A DNA stretch of 64,000 nucleotides from Streptomyces diastatochromogenes (GCA_026913215.1 JAPTYK010000007.1:62001-126000); one strand, 5' to 3'; positions 16,122 through 25,445 are shown, numbered from the stretch's first letter. Numbers and translations: made by a program. Notes: generated by a model not told the origin, from the sequence alone.

Positions 16122-18547
16122 TGAAGCCATGCGGACTGCCGGCTCCCACCGTTACCCGGCCGGTCAACGAAGGCCAGTACATCCGCGTCACCCGCTGGCG
16201 GCGCTCCACCGTGATCGCCGCGGCCCGCATCATGATCGCCCCCTCGGCGCCGGCCGCTCAGGCCCGCACCCGGTGGCAGGCCGAGAAGGCCGTCGAAGCC
16301 GCGCCCATCCCGCCGGGTACCGGCTGGGTCTTCGACTGGGCCAACCCTGGCTCCCTGGCGTGCGATCTCGTGAACGAGGGCGACCCGCGACTGCTGCGTA
16401 TGCAGGACGAGCGGTGGATCAACACGGTCGTCGGCCAGCTCTTCCCGGCGCCCCGCGGTGTCGACGTCGACGTGTCCGTCGCGGTCGGCGCGTGGGAGGA
16501 CCGCGATGGTCGAGAAGTCCCCACCGAGCTGACTGTCACCCTGGGCGCCTACGACGTCTCTCAGCGCGCCTTCCGGGAGAACGTCGAACGCGTCATCGAC
16601 GCCCAGATCGAACGCGGCCACGTGTGGATCTACACCTGGCAGCCCGGGGAGCTCACGATCCGCGGAGTGCCCGCCGCCTCACCGGAGGCGATCCGTAAGC
16701 AGGGCACGCGCTACATCTCCGACCTCATCACCGCCCAGATCCCGGCCCGGCAGGCCGGCCAGCTCACCGTCGACATCACCAAGTGGGAGGACGACCCCAA
16801 CAGCCCCAGGGCCAACACGCCCCTTGAGATCACCATCGGCCTGGGCACCCTGGACGTTGCCGCGCCGGAACTGCGCACCCGTATCGAGCGCACCCTGGAC
16901 ACCGCCCTGTCCAAAACCCTTCCGGACCGGACCTGGCTGCCGGACTGGACCTTCGCCAACACCAACCGGCTCGTCCTGAAGGCTGTTTCCAACGCCGATC
17001 CCCGCGCCGTACGGAAGCGGGAAACGGCCCGGCTGCAGGCCGTCGTCGAGTCCAAGTTCCCCACCAAGCGAGGCCAGGACCCCGTCGAGGTGGACATCCA
17101 CACCTGGAGCAGCCACCGAGGAAGCAACGGTTCTCCGGTTGAGCGGCCCGAGTCCTTCACCGTGACCTTCGGTGCCTACGACGTCACCAAGCCGGAGACC
17201 AGGGACGCCTTCGAACAGCACGCTGACTCCCTCACCAACACCAACGACTGGCACTACGCCTGGAGCGAGGCGGAAGGCCGGGTCACCGTCAGCGCCGTCC
17301 CCCGACTGCCCACCCAGCTCGCCTTCCCCGAACCCGGCAGCCCCGAGTTCAAGGAGTTCCTCGCCCTCGCCCGCCGCGGCACCATCCGCTTCGGCCCCGT
17401 CAAGGGAGGCGGCTGGCTCGACTGGGACCTGCAGCAGACCCCCCACGCCCTCATCGGCGGAAAGACCGGCGCCGGCAAGTCCGTCGCCCTGTCCTTGATC
17501 CTCTTCCCCGCCCTGTACGACCCGACCATCTACCAGCTCATCGTCTGCGACCCCAAGCGCACCGACTTCACCTGGACCCCCGAGTTCCCCGCCGTCATCA
17601 GATTCGCTGCGACGGACGAAGAGATCTACGAGGCCATCCAGGCCTTCGCCGGCGAAATGGACAACCGCCAGTCCCTCCTGAACAAGTACGGGCGCCGCAA
17701 CCTGCAACTCCTCCGCGACGCCGTCGCCCGAGGCGAAGTCGTCCTGCGCGACGACGACACCATCCCGGGCCGGCTGATCCTCTTCTTCGACGAGATCGCC
17801 GACTACCTCGCCAAGTCCGCGAACAAGGAGATCGAGGAACTCAAGAACGACGCCAAGGCGATGCTCGAGAAGGTCGCCCGCCTCGGCCGCGCCCTGGAGA
17901 CGAACATCGCCTGCGCCGCCCAGAAGCCGGCGGGCGACATCCTCGGCATGCAACTGCGCTCCCAGCTCGGCCGACGCCTCGGCGTCGGACCACTCGACCA
18001 GTACGAATCGCAGCAGATCCTCAACTCCGACCACGGCACCCGCTTCCCGGCCGAAGGCACCCCCAAGGGCCGCTCCTGGGGCTACGACCCCAAGTACGGC
18101 TACCAGCAGGCCCAGATCATGTTCCTGCCCGACGACACCACGCCCCTGCCGTGGGACCCGACCGTCACCATTTACGGGGCCAAGGACCTGGCCCGCGCGC
18201 ACCTCGCCGAACTCGGCTACGTGCAGGTCCTCGTGCCCAACAAGGACGGCGGCCAAGACCCCCGCTGGGTCCGCGGCGACCTCGTCGACGAGCCCCCACC
18301 GACACCCGACTCGACACCGGCGCCCTCACCACGTCCGGCGGATGAACCCCAGCAGCCGCGCCTGTCGAAGACACCGGCCCCGATGCCGCCCCCCGCGACA
18401 TCGTCGGCCCCTTCGGCCGAACCGGAGCAGCCGCGCCTGCCGGAAGCTCCGGCCCCGACGCCGTCGCCTGCCGCCCCCGCGCCTCGGCAGCCAGCCTCCG
18501 ACCAGCCCCCGGAAGGGAACTGGATGTCCGGCTTCGACTTCAGCTGA
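16121..18547 (+). CDS. FtsK/SpoIIIE-type DNA translocase, transfer (TraB-like) protein
   Basis: An 808-residue protein with an FtsK-type motor. Walker A GGKTGAGKS lies near residue 446, and Walker B LILFFDEIADYLA near 552 with a following Leu/Lys/Ala helix. RLGRALETNIACAAQKPAGD is the usual sensor region. N-terminal to the motor are three tandem ~100-residue repeats (about 85-185, 186-290, 292-395). Each begins (S/D)P-x(3)-R(K) ... (F/I)PA, then a VDI strand and a (L/F)TVT(L/F)GAYDV strand. The C-terminal ~90 residues are Pro/Ala/Ser-rich and end in GFDFS. In Streptomyces such motors move double-stranded plasmid DNA during conjugation. The coupled small membrane protein upstream supports a transfer role. 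Confidence 0.88.
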   Translation: MKPCGLPAPTVTRPVNEGQYIRVTRWRRSTVIAAARIMIAPSAPAAQARTRWQAEKAVEAAPIPPGTGWVFDWANPGSLACDLVNEGDPRLLRMQDERWINTVVGQLFPAPRGVDVDVSVAVGAWEDRDGREVPTELTVTLGAYDVSQRAFRENVERVIDAQIERGHVWIYTWQPGELTIRGVPAASPEAIRKQGTRYISDLITAQIPARQAGQLTVDITKWEDDPNSPRANTPLEITIGLGTLDVAAPELRTRIERTLDTALSKTLPDRTWLPDWTFANTNRLVLKAVSNADPRAVRKRETARLQAVVESKFPTKRGQDPVEVDIHTWSSHRGSNGSPVERPESFTVTFGAYDVTKPETRDAFEQHADSLTNTNDWHYAWSEAEGRVTVSAVPRLPTQLAFPEPGSPEFKEFLALARRGTIRFGPVKGGGWLDWDLQQTPHALIGGKTGAGKSVALSLILFPALYDPTIYQLIVCDPKRTDFTWTPEFPAVIRFAATDEEIYEAIQAFAGEMDNRQSLLNKYGRRNLQLLRDAVARGEVVLRDDDTIPGRLILFFDEIADYLAKSANKEIEELKNDAKAMLEKVARLGRALETNIACAAQKPAGDILGMQLRSQLGRRLGVGPLDQYESQQILNSDHGTRFPAEGTPKGRSWGYDPKYGYQQAQIMFLPDDTTPLPWDPTVTIYGAKDLARAHLAELGYVQVLVPNKDGGQDPRWVRGDLVDEPPPTPDSTPAPSPRPADEPQQPRLSKTPAPMPPPATSSAPSAEPEQPRLPEAPAPTPSPAAPAPRQPASDQPPEGNWMSGFDFS

Positions 18548-18591
18548 CCTCGCGCATTACACCTCACCCCGCGCCAGAACCTAGGAAGAAC

Positions 18592-19824
18592 ATGAAGATC
18601 TGCATCGTCGACGGCTACTCCACCGGCGCTACCCTCACCCGACGCCTGCGCGACCTCGGCGTGAACTGCATCCACGTCCAGAGCGAGCCCCGCACCAACG
18701 AGTACCTCCAGCGCAGTTTCCACCTTGACGACTACCTCCTGGACTTCGGCTACACCGACGACATCCCCGCGCTCGCCGGGCAGCTCGCCACCCTTGGCAT
18801 CTCCCGCGTCGTCGCCGGCTCCGAATCTGGCGTGACGCTGGCCGAGACACTCGCCCAGCAGCTTGGCCTCCCCACGAACACCCCCGCCGACCGCCCGGCA
18901 CGGCGGGACAAGGCGCTGATGTACCAGACCGCCGAACGTGCCGGACTCGACGTACCGCAAGGAACCACGGCGAGCAGCCCGGCGGCCGCAGCCGAATGGT
19001 TCACGGCCTCCGGCCTCACTGAAGCGGTCGTCAAGCCCCTGGCCAGCGCGGCGACCGACGGTGTGCGCTTCTGCCGGACTTCTGAAGAGATCGCCCACGC
19101 CACCGAGGCGATCCTGGGCAAGCCGAACATCTTCGGGCAGCGTAACGCCGCCGTCATCGTCCAAGAGCGGCTGTCCGGCGACGAGTACTACATCAACTCG
19201 GTCAGCTCGGGCGGCGCCCACCGGATCGCGGAGATCTGGCGCTACACGAAGCGGGCGTCCGACGGGCCCATGCCCCTGTACGACTTCGAAGAGCCCGTCG
19301 CCCCGCACACAGCCGAGGCGCAGCTGCTCAAGGCCTACACCTGCCGTGTCCTCGACGCACTCGGCATCCAGGAGTCGGCCGCCCACACCGAGGTGATGCT
19401 GACCGCCCGCGGCCCCGTCCTGATCGAAACCGGCGCCCGACTCGGCGGCGCCACCTCCCCCGACATCATCGACAAGTACCTGGGGACCTCCCAGACCGCT
19501 CTGCTCGCCGCGGCCCTCGTCGACCCCCGCACCCTCCTCGAATTCGACGATGAGCTCACCTCCTGGCCAGGACGGATCCGCAATGTCGAGTTCATCAACC
19601 CCACCCCGGGACGTGCCAGCGCCGAGGCCGCCGGCACGGTAGCTACGCTCCCCAGCGCGATAGCGGTCTGCTCCTCGATCACCCCCGGCGAACCCCTGGA
19701 GCGCACAAGCGACCTGACCAGCTCCCCCGGCTACGTCTACCTCGCCGCTGAGAACCAGAGCATCATCGACCGTGACTACACGCTGCTGCGGCAGTGGGAA
19801 CGCGAGGGGCTCCACATCCAGTAG
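18592..19824 (+). CDS. ATP-grasp domain enzyme
   Basis: A 410-residue ATP-grasp ligase, a family joining a carboxylate to an amine or thiol through an acyl phosphate. Features: an N-terminal Rossmann-like start (MKICIVDGYSTG), the stretch DKALMYQTAERAGLDVPQG, Lys in EAVVKPLASAATDGV, the AVIVQERLSGDEYYINSVS loop, and the metal-binding end HTEVMLTARGPVLIETGARLGG (E and G-A-R-L-G-G). AGGAAG precedes the ATG 45 bp after the translocase. A biosynthetic or peptide-tailoring enzyme is unexpected beside transfer genes. The substrate is unknown. A strong terminator follows. Confidence 0.85.
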   Translation: MKICIVDGYSTGATLTRRLRDLGVNCIHVQSEPRTNEYLQRSFHLDDYLLDFGYTDDIPALAGQLATLGISRVVAGSESGVTLAETLAQQLGLPTNTPADRPARRDKALMYQTAERAGLDVPQGTTASSPAAAAEWFTASGLTEAVVKPLASAATDGVRFCRTSEEIAHATEAILGKPNIFGQRNAAVIVQERLSGDEYYINSVSSGGAHRIAEIWRYTKRASDGPMPLYDFEEPVAPHTAEAQLLKAYTCRVLDALGIQESAAHTEVMLTARGPVLIETGARLGGATSPDIIDKYLGTSQTALLAAALVDPRTLLEFDDELTSWPGRIRNVEFINPTPGRASAEAAGTVATLPSAIAVCSSITPGEPLERTSDLTSSPGYVYLAAENQSIIDRDYTLLRQWEREGLHIQ

Positions 19825-19880
19825 CACCGCTGGCAGCCGATGGCTTGCAAAGAAGGGCCGTCGGCTCGCTCCTCGGCCAC

Positions 19881-19924
19881 GCCGGGCGTCATGCGGGGCT
19901 TCGGAGACCCGCATGACGCCCGGC
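19881..19924 (+). terminator. 17-bp perfect hairpin after the ATP-grasp gene
   Basis: The arms at 19881-19897 and 19908-19924 (start GCCGGGCGTCATG) are perfectly complementary around a 10-base loop. This is a strong actinobacterial-style terminator without a T-tract, closing the transcript that contains the translocase and ATP-grasp genes. Confidence 0.75.
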
Positions 19925-19961
19925 GCACCTCCCGTGTGCGTCGGAGACAGCGCGCGGCATC

Positions 19962-20603
19962 ATGAGACCCGTGAATGGATCCGTACCCCATCAGCTCATC
20001 GTCGCTGCAGCGCAGGCCGCCGGTCCCTGCCGCCCCGGGCTGGAGGCAGCCTGGCACGGCCGGGTGCGCGAGCTCGCGCTGAACCTCTACCTGGACGGCA
20101 CCCAGCTGGCCGCCGACATCGCGCGCGTCGAAGGAGCCAAGGACCGTGTCCGCGGCGTCCTCACCCGCGTCGAGATCGAAGAGAGCAGCAACCGCGGCTT
20201 CATCTACATCAAGGCTCTGGGCCGGGGTGAGGAACGGTTCCGTACCGATCGGCTCGAGAACGACTCGGGCAAGGCGCTGTACGCCACGGCCCAGCGCCTG
20301 GTCGGCCGGCTCGTCCGCGTCTACAAGGAGATGGAGACGACGAAGACCCAGGCTGGAGAACGGCCCAGCAAGGTCCGAATGGCCGTGCACCTGGTCGACC
20401 TCGGACCCGCTGACGGAGCTGTCGCGGAGAAGGACGCCAAGGACATGATGGTCGAGGCCGTGGGCGGGGACACTGAACGCGCCGTCGCCGCTTGGCGAGC
20501 TGCCGGCCTTCCGGACTCCGGGCCCATCGCCCAGGAAAAGCTCGAAACGGCTCTGGCCGCCATCCCGGCCGGAGACCCAGGGAACGACGGCGCCCAGGAG
20601 TAG
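19962..20603 (+). CDS. Hypothetical protein with OB-like segment
   Basis: A 213-residue protein of unknown family. Residues ~55-115 look beta-rich (KDRVRGVLTRVEIEESSNRG, FIYIKALGRGEERFRTDRL) and could be a small OB-type nucleic-acid-binding domain. The rest is helical and acidic at the C-terminus. A start at the ATG at 19962 or the GTG at 19971 is possible; neither has a strong ribosome site. Confidence 0.65.
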   Translation: MRPVNGSVPHQLIVAAAQAAGPCRPGLEAAWHGRVRELALNLYLDGTQLAADIARVEGAKDRVRGVLTRVEIEESSNRGFIYIKALGRGEERFRTDRLENDSGKALYATAQRLVGRLVRVYKEMETTKTQAGERPSKVRMAVHLVDLGPADGAVAEKDAKDMMVEAVGGDTERAVAAWRAAGLPDSGPIAQEKLETALAAIPAGDPGNDGAQE

Positions 20604-20669
20604 CCCCACCGGGATGCCAGCGCCTGCACCTAGCCAAGGGGTGTCCGGTCACGGCAGCAGGATCGACCC

Positions 20670-21133
20670 ATGATTGACCTGGGAATCCGCATCGAATTCT
20701 TCGACGCCGCCACCGTGGACGTGGACCAGCGTCGCCTCCTCGGGGCGCTCTGCCGCCCGGACGGGTACCTCGCCTCGCCGTCCCGGCCATCGGCAGCTGC
20801 CTCAGCGTCAGCTCGCTACGACTGACGTCCCGCGACGACTTCCGCCCCTTCGTCCTCGGTTCCACGCTGCGCGTCTGTGATGTCGTCCATCAGCCGGCGC
20901 CACGACGGCAGGGGCGCGTGCCCGACTGGTGGGGGGACTCACCCCACGAGCCGGCCGCCACCGTTGTGCTGAGGGCAGCCCTGCGAGGCTCCTCTCTCAT
21001 GCTGCTGCCGCAGATCCGGCAGTTCGCCGCCGATGGATGGTCCCTGCAGGACCCCACCGAGGGAAGCGAGCTGGAGCGAGCGTGGCACAAGGCCCAGCAG
21101 CAGGTCGCCGAGCAGTGGCCGCTCACCGCCTGA
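20670..21133 (+). pseudogene. Hypothetical gene, frameshifted near 20765
   Basis: Starts MIDLGIRIEFFDAATVDVDQ at the ATG at 20670 and reads well to about 20762. It then reads well in the -1 frame as RLAVPAIGSCLSVSSLRLTS ... GRVPDWWGDSPHEPAATVV ... EQWPLTA to the TGA ending at 21133. One missing base would restore a ~154-residue protein. As written, the first frame stops after 51 codons. The GTG at 20918 could also start the second part alone (71 residues). The family is not recognised. Confidence 0.5.
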
Positions 21134-21289
21134 GCGGGCTCTACGGCCGGTGTCCGGCCGTAGTGGCCGGCAGCACGCGTGCAGGGCGTCGTGCCGCAGT
21201 GCGAGCATCACCTTGACGGAGGGCCTCACCCCCGATGCGGGTTTCGCCTAGGCTCGGCGCGTCGGCCCTTCCGGAGGAAGCTCTCGCTC

Positions 21290-21798
21290 ATGATCACACC
21301 CATCGTCGACCCGCTCTCCGAAGAGGCGGTCGCCACCTATCTCCACGACGTAGCGAGGCTTGCTGAGGGCAACTACAACACAGACGGATGGGCGTTCCCC
21401 ACGCTCTACCACTTCCTGCTCCGCCACGGCCGCCGCTTCACCGTTTCCCTCCTCCGGCCGACCTGACGGGCATGGAGCCACGGCTGTGCTACAGCAATGC
21501 CGCCCGGTACGCCCGCGACCACCGCTCCGAAGGTCTGGTCTACGCCGAGGGGTTCGCCCTCCCCGGTGGCGTGGACTTCCCTCTCGCGCACGCCTGGTGC
21601 GTCCGCGCTGACGGGACGGTGTTGGACCCCACCTGGGCCGATACCCCCGGCCGTGCCTACATCGGAGTGGCGTTCCGTGATCCGCAGCGGTGGCCGTATG
21701 ACGGCGGCGGCATCCTCCAGGACCCGGACAGAAGCTATTCGCTCCTCAAGGACGGCCTGCCGGAGGATTCTCTGCTGCCCGCCGGGCGTCCCCTCTGA
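21290..21798 (+). pseudogene. Hypothetical EPxxCYxNA-type gene, frameshifted near 21440
   Basis: Starts with GGAGGAAG and ATG (MITPIVDPLSEEAVATYLHD ... LYHFLLRHGRRFTV). Near 21440 the coding frame shifts by -1 to PADLTGMEPRLCYSNAARYA, FALPGGVDFPLAHAWCVRAD and GTVLDPTWADTPGRAYIGVA. The C-x-N-A, H-A-W and D-P-T-W stretch resembles a recurring Streptomyces hypothetical family. The Cys/His/Asp order is reminiscent of cysteine-protease-like folds, but that is speculative. Adding one C in the TCCCTCCTCC stretch gives one protein of ~169 residues. Confidence 0.55.
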
Positions 21799-21915
21799 CT
21801 GGCCCGGCATCCGCTTGAGCTGGTGGCGGCCCCGAACTTCGGCGGCCGCCACCAGCTCCTCTGCCCAAGAACACGTGCGGGCGGCGCCAGCCCAGATGCC
21901 CCAGGGCCATTCCGC

Positions 21916-22821
21916 TCACATGCCGTCTACGGCCGTGTCCCCCAGCGCTCGCCGTGTCGGACACGGAGACGCAACCCTGCAAACCGGGCAACTGCCACCC
22001 GAGATGAGCGGATGGAGAGCGCGGACGTCATCCACCGCGGCCGCGAGCCGGTTGCGCTGATCAGCAAGCGGTACAACCACCCGCCCAAGAACCGACTCGA
22101 CGATCCACTGGTTGCGGTGCTTTTCGTGCTCGTCGGCAGGCGGCCTCACACCGTCGTACAGGGCCCCTGTGAGCTCCCGGCGCATCTGCATCGCCTCGAC
22201 CGGACCGAGTGTGGGTTGCAAAACCTCCTTCAGCAGCCGGTGTGCCGTCACCGTGCACCGGCCGGAGGAGGCATCCGGGAAGGCTTCCCTCAGCAGTGCC
22301 CACAAGGACCGGGAGGTCATCTGCGGCGATCGACCGGTGGCCGGAGCGCCGGGATCGACGCCCCACGGCACAGCCACCTCTCCCGGCCCGGGCGTCGCAG
22401 AAGACTGCCTGGGCCTGGGGGCCCGCCCGCGCCCCGGATACGCGTCGGAGAGATCATGCAGGCGGCGAGCTGTGGCGACTGCTTCCTCATCCAGGTGCCG
22501 CTGGTGGCGAAGCCCCAACGCCCCCAGGTCGGCCCACCGGTCCTCCGACCAAGCGCTGTTGGTCTCCGCCCGTACCCTCTGGAGCTGCTCGACCTCCGCC
22601 AGAGCCAGCGCCCGGGGCTCTGAAAGCTCGAGAGTCCAGCGCTGCCGCTCCGCTGGATTGTCGGGCGCACCGAACAGGTCGAACTCCTCCTTCAGATCCT
22701 CGATCCGGTCTGCGCACCAACGCCGCAGCGCACGGGCGATCGTGTCGCCGTGCGTCAACAGCGCGGTCTCATCGAGCAGGGCGTCGCCGGCGACCGGTCC
22801 GCCACTCGGGTCCGTGGTCAT
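21916..22821 (-). CDS. Hypothetical protein with C-terminal cysteine cluster
   Basis: A 301-residue, largely helical, charged protein. The C-terminus holds a Cys motif (SCPVCRVASPCPTRRAL) that could bind zinc. The middle (~130-165) is a Pro/Gly linker. GGAGTG precedes the ATG. It lies 206 bp downstream of the integrase-like/mIHF fusion gene on the same strand. No family recognised. The ~200 bp between them hold nothing evident. Confidence 0.65.
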   Translation of the reverse strand: MTTDPSGGPVAGDALLDETALLTHGDTIARALRRWCADRIEDLKEEFDLFGAPDNPAERQRWTLELSEPRALALAEVEQLQRVRAETNSAWSEDRWADLGALGLRHQRHLDEEAVATARRLHDLSDAYPGRGRAPRPRQSSATPGPGEVAVPWGVDPGAPATGRSPQMTSRSLWALLREAFPDASSGRCTVTAHRLLKEVLQPTLGPVEAMQMRRELTGALYDGVRPPADEHEKHRNQWIVESVLGRVVVPLADQRNRLAAAVDDVRALHPLISGGSCPVCRVASPCPTRRALGDTAVDGM

Positions 22822-23027
22822 GGGCAGTTCACTCCAGGCTGGGAATCAAGAAACCCCAGTGTGGAGCGAACGCCGCAACAGGTGTGGATTCGACTGTCCG
22901 CGCGGTCCTCCCTGACAGCGAGAGCCCGCGGGTCCGGCGGTTCCCCACAGGGCTCTCATCCCCCAGGTGCCTTCCCGGTTCCTCGGGTCGGCTCACCGGA
23001 GCCGTCAGCCACGGGCGACTGCGTGGC

Positions 23028-24215
23028 TCACGAAACGGTCGAGCATTCGTGGAGCAGCCGCTCACGTTGCTGGGCGCGGAGGGACTGCAGACGCCGCTGC
23101 TCGTCCAAGCCGACCTCCGCCAGAATGCGCCTCCGCGCAGCGGGCCCAACGCCGGGCAGCGACTCCACCAGCCGGCCCACCCGGGTACCGCCGACCACCC
23201 TGTCCTCCCGAGCCAGTACATCGGGCAGCGACAGGTCACCGGCTTTCAGCCGCCCCAGCATCTCCGCCCGCTCCCGCCTGACCTCGGCAGCCTGTCGGAG
23301 CGCCAGCGCCCGGTCCTCGGCGGTGCGCTCCGGCGGAGGAGCTGCCGACGCTGCACGGCGCCTCTTGGGGGTTTGGGAGACGACGTCGTCTGGATCAGGG
23401 CCGCTCAGCTGCCCGAGCCGCGTCGGCCGGGCGAGCAGTCTGCTGGTCAGGTCATGCTGAGCCGCCCGAAGAGCGCGGATGGAGCACGGCAGGTACGGGT
23501 GCTTGGCCGGCTCACCATAGCGGGGCCGGCCCGGCTTGATGGTGACCCACACCTGCGTGACGTCCCCACCCTCCAGCTGTTCGGTCAGCCGCTTCCAGGT
23601 ATCCAGCCAGCGATTCATCGTCCGCACCGCCAAATCGTCCAGCGGGAAGACGCGATCTCCCAAGGTGACGGTGGGCGGAGCCGCCTTCAGGTCGAGGGCC
23701 GACACCTGAAGACCAGCGAGCTCGGACAGCGGGCGGCCGGTGACGAGCCTCAGGGCCGCAAGCGCGCTGGTGCGCTCCCACGTGCTGCGGTTCGTGCGCG
23801 GCGGTCGGTTGTCCGCAAGGAGCTCCACCACCCGGCGGCTCTCGTCGACCGGCAGGCCCTGACTGCCGGGCCACCCCTCGGAAAGACGCTCCGGCTGGCC
23901 GAGGTGACGAGCGAAGGCGTTGAAAGTGGCGCAGCGAGCTGCCTGCGACGCCGCGGCCGCGTCCGGCTTGCCGGCCACCCGACGCTGGCGGGTGTAACCC
24001 GCGGCCGCGGCGTTCAGCCACGCGACCGCGTAGCCGACGTCCGCGAGGTCGCCTGCCTGGATCCGCTCCTCGGGGAGTTCAAGGAAGTCGCTGAGCACCC
24101 TCAGGTACTCGTTCAGGAAGAAGGCACGCTGGTCGTACGTCGCCTGCGGGCCGCGTGCCAGCTTCTTCAGCAGCGCGGTGATCTCGGTGCGGGCGGGGCG
24201 TTCGAGCCGGTCCAT
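23028..24215 (-). CDS. Tyrosine-recombinase-like protein fused to an mIHF domain
   Basis: A 395-residue protein with an unusual architecture. Residues ~1-120 are helical like an integrase core-binding domain. Residues ~125-260 resemble a tyrosine-recombinase catalytic fold: ALAALRLVTGRPLSELAGLQ, then TVTLGDRVFPLDDLA and RTMNRWLDTW. The conserved first Arg is replaced (T-G-R-P-L-S-E instead of T-G-L-R-x-S-E), and no H-x-x-R box or nucleophile Tyr is visible. Residues ~300-393 match actinobacterial integration host factor: RRERAEMLGRLKAGDLSLPD, VGRLVESLPGVGPAARRRIL, EVGLDEQRRLQSLRAQQR. It is probably a structural DNA-binding protein rather than an active recombinase (inference). The ribosome site is weak. 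Confidence 0.72.
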   Translation of the reverse strand: MDRLERPARTEITALLKKLARGPQATYDQRAFFLNEYLRVLSDFLELPEERIQAGDLADVGYAVAWLNAAAAGYTRQRRVAGKPDAAAASQAARCATFNAFARHLGQPERLSEGWPGSQGLPVDESRRVVELLADNRPPRTNRSTWERTSALAALRLVTGRPLSELAGLQVSALDLKAAPPTVTLGDRVFPLDDLAVRTMNRWLDTWKRLTEQLEGGDVTQVWVTIKPGRPRYGEPAKHPYLPCSIRALRAAQHDLTSRLLARPTRLGQLSGPDPDDVVSQTPKRRRAASAAPPPERTAEDRALALRQAAEVRRERAEMLGRLKAGDLSLPDVLAREDRVVGGTRVGRLVESLPGVGPAARRRILAEVGLDEQRRLQSLRAQQRERLLHECSTVS

Positions 24216-24319
24216 GACGTCACATCGTACGACCGGCGTGTCCGCCGCCTAGTGATGCACGCACGACAGCATCTACGCAGCGGACTCACCGGTGCGGCCA
24301 CAGGCCGACAGCTCACCGC

Positions 24320-25108
24320 TCAGGCCGAGGCAGCCGTCTTCCAGTGGGCAGGGGGTTCAGGCTGCCTGCCGGTCAGCTCCTTGTACTCCTGGTCATGCCG
24401 CTCGCGCTGATCGCGCTCCCGAGCGTTGCAGGCGTCCCACTCACTCCACATCACCTCGGTGCCCCCGGCATCGTCCCAGCGCCCGGAGTCCACCGCAGTC
24501 CGCCAGGCCTCCACCCGCTCGCGGACCTTCTGCGCATCCCGCTCAAAATCGGCATCCTCGGCTTCGTGCCGGCGCCACAGAGCAGCGAGCTCCGCCTGGT
24601 ACGCCGTGTACGCACGGTCGAACGCCTCCTCGGCCTCCCACCGCGCCTCCGTCTCCCGCGCAGCCTCAAGCCGCTCGCACGGAACGGTGCACCCGCCGTG
24701 TACGGTCCAGCACTTCACCAGATGGCAGCCGTGGCAACCTTCCGGCATGACGCTGTGCTCGATGATCCGGGCGCCCGGGAACCGGGCCCGCAGCAGCTCA
24801 GGAGTCAGCGGCCACCCGCCGAACAGAGAGATCTGCTGCCTGGAAGTCAGCTCCGGGCCGCCGGCATCGGGGGCGTTGACGTCGTTCCACGTCAGGTCGA
24901 CTCCCTCCGGAGTCCGCACCCGGTACGCCCAGGAGTCCCCCTGGTGCCCGGGAGTGGTGATGTCGTCCACGACATGGTGAAGATCGACGACGTACCCCTC
25001 GTAGGGCGCATTGACCGCGCGCAGTTCACGGTAGGCGGCGGCGGGCCGCTGTCCCGTGGCAGCCACGCGGGCCTGGGTGTTCCGGCGCGCCTTACGGCTC
25101 TTGACCAT
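24320..25108 (-). CDS. Hypothetical protein with Cys-rich motif and coiled coil
   Basis: A 262-residue protein. A basic start (MVKSRKARRNTQARVAATGQ) is followed by a globular region (YEGYVVDLHHVVDDITTPGH). A compact Cys/His cluster (EGCHGCHLVKCWTVHGGCTV) probably binds zinc. A long charged coiled coil of ~90 residues (EARWEAEEAFDRAYTAYQAE) completes it. The ATG at 25108 is chosen because GGAGGGG precedes it; the frame extends 15 codons upstream without one. No family recognised. Confidence 0.7.
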   Translation of the reverse strand: MVKSRKARRNTQARVAATGQRPAAAYRELRAVNAPYEGYVVDLHHVVDDITTPGHQGDSWAYRVRTPEGVDLTWNDVNAPDAGGPELTSRQQISLFGGWPLTPELLRARFPGARIIEHSVMPEGCHGCHLVKCWTVHGGCTVPCERLEAARETEARWEAEEAFDRAYTAYQAELAALWRRHEAEDADFERDAQKVRERVEAWRTAVDSGRWDDAGGTEVMWSEWDACNARERDQRERHDQEYKELTGRQPEPPAHWKTAASA

Positions 25109-25355
25109 GGTGAACCCCTCCGGCGGACCCCACGCCCCCGCCGTCCGTTCCACGATGGAAGACGTACCGGCTGGCTACACGACAATGCAGCGCTGCGTCC
25201 GAGACGGCTTGGCCGGTCCTGCGGCGGCGTGGGCGCCCATGCAGGCCGGAGTCAGGTTGCGCTACCCCCGGAGCCCGACTCTAGCGGTCGTCCCAGATGC
25301 CACGAGCCTGCCGACGGTTGCCTCACCCCATCGAGGGACTTGAGGTCTGAGACGC

Positions 25356-25445
25356 CTACCGCTCGTACTCTTCTTCGTCCCAGTCGACCCTGCGCTCAGC
25401 GTCGATCAGATCGTTCATCTCGTCGTGGCTACGTTCCTGGCTCAT
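25356..25445 (-). CDS. Very short acidic ORF (29 aa)
   Basis: Reads MSQERSHDEMNDLIDAERRV DWDEEEYER in full. AGAGG lies 8 bases before the ATG, and the small acidic helix looks coding. It is in the gap 25109-25778, which otherwise contains only the weak leftward frame at 25429-25737. Expression is unproven. Confidence 0.35.
   Translation of the reverse strand: MSQERSHDEMNDLIDAERRVDWDEEEYER

Noticed and set aside
16679..19914. Two long leftward open frames opposite the FtsK-type and ATP-grasp genes
   Set aside because: Both are antisense to proteins with clear motifs and have low-complexity Gly/Val/Asp composition.
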